A DNA stretch of 64,000 bases from Bradyrhizobiaceae bacterium. GTDB lineage: Bacteria; Bacteroidota; Ignavibacteria; Kapaibacteriales; Kapaibacteriaceae. Shown one piece after another: positions 52,853-61,500 of this stretch. A program made the translations under genes and the position numbers. How positions within the stretch are numbered: the first letter of the stretch is position 1; every line of letters begins with the position of its first letter. The notes under the pieces were generated by a model that did not search any database, was not told the origin of the DNA, and was given only the letters and a program-made list of their open reading frames with translations. Location: the NCBI GenBank assembly GCA_024103135.1, contig JAGFIZ010000089.1:22972-86971 (forward strand), written 5' to 3'.

Positions 52853-53707
52853 ATGAGAACGATACAACACATCACCACAGGGTTTGCATCACACGTTGGA
52901 CCGCTTACCATCCATCAGCCCCTTCCCGTCTCAAGCTTACGCATTGCCGATCCCTTCCTGCTGCTCCATCATGCAGGTCCGCAGCGCTTTGATCCTACTG
53001 ACGAAGTCCCACGCATCGACGCACACCCGCATAAAGGATTCGAGCCAGTAACGTTTGTGTTTGACGGTACGGTGCTTCATCGTGACTCACTAGGCAATAC
53101 CGGCATCATTGGCGCCAACGAGGTGCAGTGGATCACTAGTGGCAGTGGAATAATCCACGAAGAAGGTCCGACGCCGGAGCTTGCACGAAGCGGTGGCTCG
53201 CTTGAACTTGTCCAACTCTGGATCAACCTGCCGGCAAGCAAGAAGCTCATGAAGCCCGCCTACCAGGAACTCCATTCCGAGATCCTGCCACACGTAACAC
53301 TGCTTGATGGTGCCGTGCAGGCAAGAGTGGTGGCCGGTGAGTGGGGTGGACAGAGCGGACCTGCCGTAACGCAGACGCCACTGACTGCCGTGATGGGAAC
53401 CATGATGGAAGGGGGCTCTGGAATACTTCCTCTGCCAGCTTATGAAACAGTGCTCCTCTACATCCTGGGTGGCAGCGTTACCATTGACGGTCATCACGTA
53501 CATGAACACCAACTGATCCAATTCGACAACAAGGCAGAGTCCACCGAAGTGGCCATTACCGTAGATGCCGACGTTCGTTTTCTGTTGCTAGGCGGACGCC
53601 CTATCAACGAACCCGTCATGAGTTATGGTCCGTTCGTGATGAATACCGAAGACGAGATCCGCACGGCCTTTAACGAATATGCATCGGGTGCCTACGGACA
53701 CGTGTGA
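52853..53707 (+). CDS. Pirin family protein
   Basis: 284 residues from ATG 52853, set by AGGAGG at 52841-52846. The bicupin metal site is visible: HPHKGFEPVTFVFDG and SGSGIIHEE. Pirins are iron proteins with quercetinase or regulatory activity. The open frame extends 87 bp upstream through the hairpin, but the SD decides the start. It may be read from the yceI promoter. Confidence 0.93.
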   Translation: MRTIQHITTGFASHVGPLTIHQPLPVSSLRIADPFLLLHHAGPQRFDPTDEVPRIDAHPHKGFEPVTFVFDGTVLHRDSLGNTGIIGANEVQWITSGSGIIHEEGPTPELARSGGSLELVQLWINLPASKKLMKPAYQELHSEILPHVTLLDGAVQARVVAGEWGGQSGPAVTQTPLTAVMGTMMEGGSGILPLPAYETVLLYILGGSVTIDGHHVHEHQLIQFDNKAESTEVAITVDADVRFLLLGGRPINEPVMSYGPFVMNTEDEIRTAFNEYASGAYGHV

Positions 53708-53767
53708 CGGCCATTGTGCCAGAGTTGACTTTTGTGTATGTTACGGGAGTAACTCTGGTGGGACCGG

Positions 53768-54553
53768 ATGACCTTGCATGTAACCAATGGCGACATCCTA
53801 GCCGATCGGCTGAAGACGATTGGCATTGATGGTTACGTCCTGCCATGGCGCGAGGTACTGCATGAAGGAACGATTGCCGACTATCAGTCCGTTGATGGAG
53901 TAGGGCGGCATACCTTTAACACCGACAGAGCTGCCTTCATTGACTACCGTGGCTGGGGTCGCGCAGAGGTTGTGGTCGAAGAGATGAACCAGCGCGATGC
54001 AATACTCCTTGACCCACGCTGGAAGGAAGTCGTCCTCTGGCTCGAGCACGACTTGTTCGACCAGCTTATCGCAAGTCAGGTACTCACACTTCTTTGGCGT
54101 TCTGGTCGAGCAGCCCACATCGACGTTCGTCTTACACAACCATCTCGGCACTTGAACTACCTTACCGATGCCGAGCTCCTTCATGTTGGTCGTACTCCGC
54201 GAACCTTTACCGCAGAGACCATAGCCCCCTACCTTGAATTCTGGATTGATGTCACTAGCCATCGACCGTTCCCGGAACCACAGACGCTAGTTACGCCCCT
54301 TGACATTGCTCGCAAGCAGTGGTTGGAATTGCAACCGGGCTCCGATGGACTGAGTATCTTCGACAAGCGCGTGATCGAACTCGTTGAGCGAAGAGGAAAG
54401 GTGAAGGTAGATGTGCTGTTTCAGCAGATCAACGCTGAAGACGGGGATTGCGCATTCTGGGGCGACCTACCGTTCAACGCCCGATTGAGCGATTTGGCGC
54501 GGAAGATACCTGGCATGTGTCTGCACGACGATGTTGTGGAGTACGCTAGTTAA
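53768..54553 (+). CDS. DUF1835-domain protein
   Basis: 261 residues. The N-terminus MTLHVTNGDILADRLK followed by DGYVLPWREVLHEG is the DUF1835 signature. Residues about 90-130 (LWLEHDLFDQLIASQVL) also fit that family. The C-terminal part is likely helical (DUF3658-like). Biochemical role unknown. An 8-bp inverted repeat (53719-53726 and 53751-53758) lies just upstream. Confidence 0.82.
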   Translation: MTLHVTNGDILADRLKTIGIDGYVLPWREVLHEGTIADYQSVDGVGRHTFNTDRAAFIDYRGWGRAEVVVEEMNQRDAILLDPRWKEVVLWLEHDLFDQLIASQVLTLLWRSGRAAHIDVRLTQPSRHLNYLTDAELLHVGRTPRTFTAETIAPYLEFWIDVTSHRPFPEPQTLVTPLDIARKQWLELQPGSDGLSIFDKRVIELVERRGKVKVDVLFQQINAEDGDCAFWGDLPFNARLSDLARKIPGMCLHDDVVEYAS

Positions 54554-54602
54554 ACCTTTCGCAAGGTCCACTGCACAGGCGGACCTTTATCAACCACGAC
54601 TC

Positions 54603-55922
54603 ATGAATTCCGTTATGCAACGTTGCTTCGTTGTCCTTGCCAGCACCTTGGTCATGATGCTTTCTGCCTACGATGCTGCTGCCCAACGCTACTTTCCAAG
54701 CAAATCCGATACGGTATGGCAAACAGTTTCACGCCAGGACCTTGGTTGGTGCGATCAACACCTTGACACACTCTACCGCTACCTTGCTGCGAACAACACT
54801 CGTGCCTTCCTCGTGCTAAAAGATGGCAAGATGGCCATCGAATGGTACCCCGATTCATTAAGCAAGGCCAACGTGTGGTTTTGGGCGTCGGCCGGGAAGA
54901 CGCTTACCAGTGTGCTCGTGGGCCTAGCACAACAGGATGGTGCACTCAGGATCACGGATGCAACATCCAAGTACCTGGGGAATGGGTGGACGAGTCTGAC
55001 TCCCGAACAAGAGCAGGAGATTACCATCTGGCATCAGCTTACGATGACGAGTGGGTTGGATGATGCGAAGTCAGGTGGACATTGCACTACACCAGATTGT
55101 TTGGTCTACAAGGCAAAGCCCGGCACACGCTGGGCCTACCACAATGCACCGTACACACTCCTTGATGCCGTGATCAAGGGCGCAACGGGGAAGACGATCA
55201 ACCAATATCTGATGGAGAAGCTCAAGACCGTGACTGGAATGGATGGGCTTTACGTCAAGCTTGATGACGATAACGTGATGTTTAGCACACCACGTTCGAT
55301 GGCACGCTTTGGTCTGCTTGCGCTGAACAACTTCGTCTGGGATGGTACGCCAGTGTTGTGGGACACGACCTACATCCGTGGTATGCTCACGCCTTCGCAA
55401 GATCTTAATCGCAGCTACGGCTACCTGTGGTGGCTGAACGGTAAGGCATCGTACATGCTTCCAACCATTCAACTCGTCATCCCTGGTCCACTTAGCAAAC
55501 ATGCCCCCTCCGATGCCGTCAACGGTCTAGGCAAGAACGATCAGATTCTCTGCGTGGTACCAAGCGAGAACCTGGTGGTAATCAGATTGGGTGACAATGC
55601 CACCACTACTTCGGCTGATGTTGCAACGGTGTTCTATGACGAGATGTGGGCATTGTTGCGTCAGGTGATCTGCACGCCTTCGTCAGTCGAAGAGGCCGTC
55701 AGCGCGGAGCGCACAACACCGATGGATTCGGAGATTCCACTTGGTAGCACGGTGTATGCAGTGAACACTGCCGGTGAACTGCTCACGATCTGCAATGCAA
55801 GCGAGCACTACAGTCCGTCAATGTTGCCGGCTGACGCCATCGTAACACACAAAACCATCGTGCGCACCAGTGCTACCACGCAAACTGTTTATCTGCTCAT
55901 GCTTGGCTCGAATCATTGGTAG
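54603..55922 (+). CDS. Secreted serine hydrolase (beta-lactamase/class C-like)
   Basis: 439 residues from ATG 54603; the open frame begins 72 bp earlier inside the previous gene. A signal peptide (ending AAAQ) is followed by the S-x-x-K motif SAGK near residue 98 and a Tyr motif WAYHN near residue 177 (Y-x-N type). The last ~60 residues form a separate domain that could be a sorting or wall-binding tail. It may act as an esterase or D-Ala peptidase rather than a beta-lactamase. Its TAG stop is within an AGGGGGCT octamer. Confidence 0.85.
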   Translation: MNSVMQRCFVVLASTLVMMLSAYDAAAQRYFPSKSDTVWQTVSRQDLGWCDQHLDTLYRYLAANNTRAFLVLKDGKMAIEWYPDSLSKANVWFWASAGKTLTSVLVGLAQQDGALRITDATSKYLGNGWTSLTPEQEQEITIWHQLTMTSGLDDAKSGGHCTTPDCLVYKAKPGTRWAYHNAPYTLLDAVIKGATGKTINQYLMEKLKTVTGMDGLYVKLDDDNVMFSTPRSMARFGLLALNNFVWDGTPVLWDTTYIRGMLTPSQDLNRSYGYLWWLNGKASYMLPTIQLVIPGPLSKHAPSDAVNGLGKNDQILCVVPSENLVVIRLGDNATTTSADVATVFYDEMWALLRQVICTPSSVEEAVSAERTTPMDSEIPLGSTVYAVNTAGELLTICNASEHYSPSMLPADAIVTHKTIVRTSATTQTVYLLMLGSNHW

Positions 55923-55961
55923 GGGGCTGCGTAGCACGCGCCTGAACCATGGCCCTAATCA

Positions 55962-57545
55962 TCAGACTTCTGCCATGGGCGATTCTGCCAGCACGAGTCC
56001 GCTTGTCCGCTCCAACGTGTAGGATATCTCCCAATCACTCTTGAACAACGCCACCAACCGGTCGTGGTCGTCATACACCAGCGGCACGTTATTCGCTGGT
56101 TTTACGGAGCCGTGTATCCATCGTGTGCGGGTGTAGGGTTGACGTTCCAGGCGGACCACTTCGTTGTACTCATTCTCCATACGCCATGAGAAGAGCTCAA
56201 GCTGGAGCTCGCCTACAACGCCTACCAGCGGTGATGGATTACCGTCGGCCTCGGTGAAGATCTGTACCACGCCTTCTTCACGCAATTGATCAATGCCTTT
56301 ACGAAACCCTTTCGAGAAGGAGCCAGACTTTGGCCACACCTTGGCGAAGATCTCAGGAGCAAATCGTGGGAACTCCGGAATGCGAAGTAATGATCGCTCG
56401 GTAAGCGTATCGCCTACTTGAAACAACCCGGGGTTGGTTAGACCAATCACGTCACCAGGATAGGCCTCGTCGACGATGTTCCGCTCGCGACCAAAGATTT
56501 CGAATGGATAGTTAAGCTTCGTCGTCTTACCGCTTCGTGGATGCAATGCCGTCATCCCGCGTTCGAACTTGCCCCCTACAATTCGCAAGAACGAAATCCT
56601 ATCACGATGGGCCTTGTTCATGTTGGCCTGCACCTTGTAGACAAAGCCAACGAACTCCGAGCTGTCGGGGGCGACGATGACATTCTCGCCCTTGTCGGTA
56701 GCCATCATGTAGGGTTGGGGAGAGGGGGCTAGATTGAGGAGTTCACCCAGAAAGTGTTCGACGCCGAAGGTGGTGATGGCACTGCCCCAGTATACTGGAG
56801 TGCATGCTGCTCTGTTGAACTTCTCTGCATCAAAGGGCGGGATGACGTGTTCGACAAACTCAAGGTCGCTAAGCAGTTTGTCGTGTGCCGCCGTACCAAG
56901 TGAGGTGCGGATCTCTGCATCGTGAATGTCGGCCACCGTTACGGGCGCCTTGGTCCGTCCGCCAGCCGTCCGCTCAAACGCATAGAAGTTCGACGTAGAG
57001 CGTTCGAAGATTCCACGAAAGTCGGGTCCATCACCAATTGGCCAGGTACGCGGAATTGCCGTAATCCCCAGCACCTGTTCGACCTCGTCGAGCAACTCCA
57101 GTGGATCACGAGCCGGCCTGTCCATCTTGTTGATGAACGTGATAATTGGTATGCCTCTGTCTCGACAGACCTTGAAGAGCTTGATGGTCTGCTCCTGAAC
57201 ACCACGTCCGGCATCGAGCAACATGATGGCTGCATCAACGGCCATGAGTGTGCGGTAGGTGTCTTCGGAGAAGTCTTGGTGACCCGGTGTGTCGAGCAGG
57301 TTAAGCAGCATGCCGTTGTAGTGAACGCGCATGGCACTGGAGCTAACGCTAATACCGCGCTGCTGCTCGATGCCCATCCAATCGCTGGTTGTCGTACTGT
57401 GCTTACCACCCGTAACGGCACCAGCTTGATGGATGGCTCCGGAGTAGAGAAGCAGTTTCTCTGTTAGTGTGGTTTTACCAGCGTCCGGGTGACTGATGAT
57501 GGCAACGGTTCGTCGAAGGCTTGCTTGCTGTTGTAGGTCGGTCAT
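55962..57545 (-). CDS. prfC: Peptide chain release factor 3
   Basis: 527 residues from ATG 57545 (MTDLQQQASLRRTVAII); E. coli RF3 has 529. The P-loop SHPDAGKTT is at 18-26, DTPGHQDFSEDTYR follows as G3 and FINKMDRPARDPLELLDE as G4. RF3 is a GTPase that removes RF1/RF2 from the ribosome after termination. Convergent with the serine hydrolase gene. Confidence 0.97.
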   Translation of the reverse strand: MTDLQQQASLRRTVAIISHPDAGKTTLTEKLLLYSGAIHQAGAVTGGKHSTTTSDWMGIEQQRGISVSSSAMRVHYNGMLLNLLDTPGHQDFSEDTYRTLMAVDAAIMLLDAGRGVQEQTIKLFKVCRDRGIPIITFINKMDRPARDPLELLDEVEQVLGITAIPRTWPIGDGPDFRGIFERSTSNFYAFERTAGGRTKAPVTVADIHDAEIRTSLGTAAHDKLLSDLEFVEHVIPPFDAEKFNRAACTPVYWGSAITTFGVEHFLGELLNLAPSPQPYMMATDKGENVIVAPDSSEFVGFVYKVQANMNKAHRDRISFLRIVGGKFERGMTALHPRSGKTTKLNYPFEIFGRERNIVDEAYPGDVIGLTNPGLFQVGDTLTERSLLRIPEFPRFAPEIFAKVWPKSGSFSKGFRKGIDQLREEGVVQIFTEADGNPSPLVGVVGELQLELFSWRMENEYNEVVRLERQPYTRTRWIHGSVKPANNVPLVYDDHDRLVALFKSDWEISYTLERTSGLVLAESPMAEV

Positions 57546-57612
57546 GGGGTGCAAAACTATGGCAATCAGCGTGGCCCGCGCTGACGCAAGGTATTGGTCC
57601 GCCAGAAACGGC

Positions 57613-57644
57613 AACGGGTGCAGCACATGGTTGCTGCACCCGTT
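57613..57644 (-). terminator. Hairpin after the barrel gene
   Basis: AACGGGTGCAGCA (57613-57625) pairs perfectly with TGCTGCACCCGTT (57632-57644), loop CATGGT. The following minus-strand bases are only weakly T-rich (TTTC). It is 25 bases past the stop at 57669 and before prfC, so termination of the barrel transcript is likely. Confidence 0.7.
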
Positions 57645-57668
57645 ATGTAGTGTGTGACGTGCGTAATG

Positions 57669-58535
57669 TTAGCGTGGACTCAGTGGCGAGGCCTCTGGCA
57701 CCATCCGCATCAGGTCGTATTGCAAGCCCAACATCATACGCAGGGAGTGTACGCTCCAGCTTTGTCCGCTGATGATGGAGGTAAAGAGCGGACTAAACTG
57801 TACTTCAGGTACAAGACGTAGTGTGCCTGCTGCATTCATTGGCAGAGCGTACCTTGCTCCAAGCACAAGCCCGAATTGGAAGGCAGATGTTTGTGGAAGC
57901 GTTCCACTCGATGCATTGCGTACGGCACTACCGTTGTAGGTGTAAGGGATGCTTTCGTCGAGGCGTTCTTGCTGGTCATACGTGGCACCCATGAGCATGC
58001 CTGCACGGAGTCCACCTACCAACCCAAACCTCTCTCCCATCTTGAACAACAGCAGTGGTTCGACCGACAGTACGGACATGCTTGAGGTAAGCTCGTGCGT
58101 GATGTTTGCCGAAACGGCTTGATTGCCTTGTCGGACGGTGATGGGCTCAAGCTTTGTCTGGCTTACGCTGGTTGCATGAAACGTCAGTCGTCCAACAAAC
58201 TCCAAGCTGTTCGACAACGGGAGTTCAATACCCAAGCCACCAACAAAGCCCCCTCCCATCGCGCCGTCATATCCTGGACAGCATGATGGAATGTCCGGCA
58301 GCACTAGTTCGGATGCAGCGTTGATGTCCAACGCATAACCACCAAACGCACCTAACGAGAACATGCGCTGTGGCTTAAGTCGCTCCTCGACGGCAGGAGC
58401 AAGGATGGTTTCTTCTGACTTCTTCTTCTCGATGGTAAGCGTCTCTTGAGCATACGTAGCGGTAATGCAAAACAAGCCGACGAGCAGGACTGCAGCGGAA
58501 CGAATCATAGTTGTGTGTTGATGTCCATGTGTCAT
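57669..58535 (-). CDS. Outer-membrane barrel protein with Cys-Cys motif
   Basis: 288 residues from ATG 58535, with TAGGATT as ribosome site inside the end of the upstream gene; ATG 58508 is an alternative. The signal peptide ends TATYAQ. The barrel has PDIPSCCPGYDGA with Cys at 85-86, GATYDQQERL and SGQSWSVHSLR. The same landmarks occur in order in the barrel domain of the OmpA-type protein at 35229, so they are paralogous. No OmpA domain here. It starts 8 bp after the giant protein's stop. Confidence 0.82.
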   Translation of the reverse strand: MTHGHQHTTMIRSAAVLLVGLFCITATYAQETLTIEKKKSEETILAPAVEERLKPQRMFSLGAFGGYALDINAASELVLPDIPSCCPGYDGAMGGGFVGGLGIELPLSNSLEFVGRLTFHATSVSQTKLEPITVRQGNQAVSANITHELTSSMSVLSVEPLLLFKMGERFGLVGGLRAGMLMGATYDQQERLDESIPYTYNGSAVRNASSGTLPQTSAFQFGLVLGARYALPMNAAGTLRLVPEVQFSPLFTSIISGQSWSVHSLRMMLGLQYDLMRMVPEASPLSPR

Positions 58536-58543
58536 GATGAATC

Positions 58544-61500
58544 CTACCGTGTTATGAGTACAGGCAAGCGGTAGGTTGTTCCGCGAGCATTGATGGAAAG
58601 CACGTAGACGCCAGGCGAAAGCATAGCAACGTCGACTTGCTCGAGGGCATTGCCGGAGGCATTCGGGGTGAGCCGAACATCCTGCACGTACTCGCCTGTG
58701 TATGTGTACAATGCACATGTGCCGACGTCGGTGCCCATGCCTTGGACGCTGACCGTGAGTGTTGACGATGCAGGTATGGGATAGGCGTTGATGGCGAACA
58801 GACTACCCGATGGTATTAGTAGTCTGATGCCGCCTTCCTGACAGATGTCGGTGATGGTTACATGACCATTCCCCGTTGTCACTGCTGACGTCGTATCCTC
58901 CGTCCACCTAAACCGTGCCAGCACCACATCCGTTTGTGATTGCATGCCAAGGATGGCCGTGAAGTCTAGCGTGCCCAACACACCGATCGAATCCGTACGA
59001 GTACCACGAATGGTGATCATACATGGCTGGAAGTTACCTGCAGTAAAACAATCGGGTGTTGAAGCTCTACCTACGACGACCATTGGATCGTAGATCACGT
59101 CGGCCTCCCAATTGTGCAGGTTGTTTGCGTCGAGGTTCATCGACTCCGTAAGCCGAAGTCGTAACGAGAACTGATCACCAACCTTTACTTGCACACTGTC
59201 GATGACCACTGTAGCAGAGGCAGGACCAGTGCCTGCACAACTTCCGGTGAAACGGGTCGTTGCAGAGAGTGCACACACATGCGGGATCACGAGCGACAAC
59301 GAATCGTCGATGCTTTCAACACAGGCAACTCGATAGTCCACCTCCAGACGCTCACCAGGAGCAAGCTGGGCGGGGAGCGATGGACGTGTAGCAACAACAC
59401 TGACGTTGGTGCTGACCGTTACGGCAGTAATGCGCAACGTGTCCGTACCGGTGTTCTCGTAGCGCGATGTACCGGTAACAGGACCAGCCATGGCGCCTAG
59501 TGTAATGACTGGGTCGAGAGACGTGATCTGCGGATTGGCGCGGAAGCCAACGATGCGAACAATTCTTCGAATCGAGCACGGTTCGAGAACTACGTCGATC
59601 GAATCCACATAGTAGCCATCGGCTGTTGGCGTCCACGTAACATCAAACGTCTGCTTGACGCCATTGTCCAGAACAGTACCCTGCTTGAGCGTTGTAGAGA
59701 CGTTCGCAGGCACGGCAACACTCGTTACCGTTGCACTGCCGGTTCCTGAATAGGTAACCTCGATCTGCTTGGTGTAGGAGGTGCTGCCAGCGCATGGATA
59801 CACCGTGCCGAAGTCGACCACTGGTGTTGCCGTTACGCTGGTGCCGGACTTTGTCCCGGTGATGGTAAGTGTTACCGAGCTGTTGCATGGCTGACCCGTA
59901 ATCGTCACCTGATACGTGAACGGTCCGGATGTAGCAGGACGCACGTTGACCTTGACCTCAAGCGTATCGTCAGGCGCAATATCCACTGTACCTGTTGGTG
60001 TGAATACGATTTCCGATGTCGACGGTAGCGTTATCGTTGACGCCGTCGTTCCGGAGTTGATGATGCGAATAACCGTGTCCTTGCTGTCTTCACACCCTTC
60101 CATTGATCCAAGGTCGATGGACGTTGGATCGACGACAATTGCAGCACTCACACGTTTGCCCCGCAACGTAAGCCGAAGAGAATCAGTGCAGGTGCCAGAA
60201 ACGAATGGCAGCTTCACCACCTGCGAGTATGTGCCCAGCGCCGTCGGTTCGAACCGAACGGTAAGCTTGACACTTTCACCCGGTTTGAGCTCTGTGGATG
60301 TGAGTGGTGAAACAAGACTGAAGGGGGCTTGGAATACGCCAACACCAAGTTCCATGATGTTGGTTCCACTGTTACGCACCGTAACTGTTGTGTCGCGTGC
60401 AGCAGCCATGCAGTCAAGCATGGATCCAAAATCGACGATACTTGGGACAAGACTTGCAACCAGTTGTGCCTTTGTCACGGAGAGCGATGCTGTAGACGTC
60501 CACTTGCACGGTGTACCGGAGCACGTAAGCACACCCGATGCAGCACCAGGTGCCAATGGGGTTGCACGAATGACAATCAACACACTATCCAATGGTGCTA
60601 TTCGGAGTCCTGAAGAGAGATCGGTAACGACGCTAAACACTGGATCAGATGTTGTGGCCTTGGTGAGCCAAATCTCGTAGGGCATGGGATTCCTGACCCA
60701 TACGGAGTCGTCAACGGCAGATTCACATGCATCAAGCTCTCTAAATGCAAGTGTTGCAGGTGCAATGGTTGTTGTGGGATTGATGACGGTAACAAGAACC
60801 GTGTCCGTTGCCGTGCAACCAAGAGCATCGGTAACGGTGACAATGTAGTGCGAGGTAGTATTTGGATTGACGAATGGTCGCTCGACGTCATCGGCATCGA
60901 TATAGGTCGGACCTGCTTCAAGACGTTTCCATTTGTAACTGTACTGCGGGTTACCGCCAGTGACCGTTGCGATAAGCTGGACGGATGTGTTGATACAGGT
61001 GCTTACGCTATCACCAATGCTCACTGACGGTGCTGCTGCCCTGGTGATGTACACCGTATCGCGGTACCGGCAGCCATCGACGGTTGTTGCAGTGAGGATG
61101 TACGTACCACTGTCGGCAACGACGATGTTCTGTGCCTTGACGCCATTGCTCCACTTGTAACTAGCAAAGCCGGCAGGTCCGCGAAGCTGACGTGTTTCGT
61201 TGTTGCAGAGAACAGGTGTACCGTTGACAACGATGTTGATCGTCGAGTCTGGACAGGTGTTAAACAGACTCAAGAATGCAACCTGTTTTGTTGTATCGGC
61301 ATTCATCTTCGTTGCATCCATAAACGCACCTGGCGTGGTGGCCATGCGACGACCAGTTACGGTTGAGGTAATGGCCACATAGGCATTGCCATCAGCCTGA
61401 AGTCCTTCTACCTGGTCGTATCCAAAGTCAGTGTTAGGGGGCCAGTTAGGTGGGTCTGGTGGCGTTGGTGGGTCGGGCAGATTGTCCTGTGGTTGTGCAC

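Larger units (their letters stand above)
151..60329. repeat. Dispersed octamer AGGGGGCT (29 copies in the window)
   Basis: Plus-orientation copies start at 151, 3784, 10363, 14674, 18682, 23698, 25881, 30022, 35004, 41512, 50598, 53410, 55921, 56723 and 60322. Copies read on the minus strand (AGCCCCCT here) start at 1575, 3238, 7800, 9275, 14386, 17570, 22266, 24163, 29880, 39000, 42283, 46167, 54223 and 58247. Hand count. About 2 to 2.5 would be expected by chance on both strands. Twenty-seven lie inside genes and two supply a TAG stop. Confidence 0.85.

Noticed and set aside
151..60329. AGGGGGCT as a KOPS-type polar sequence
   Set aside because: 15 against 14 copies on the two strands with no segment-wise bias, although part of it (GGNAGGG) resembles E. 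coli KOPS. A dif or ori inside the window is not supported.
151..60329. AGGGGGCT as a by-product of Gly or Pro runs in proteins
   Set aside because: The copies lie in different frames and both orientations and encode unrelated residues; the 4-G form is not enriched.
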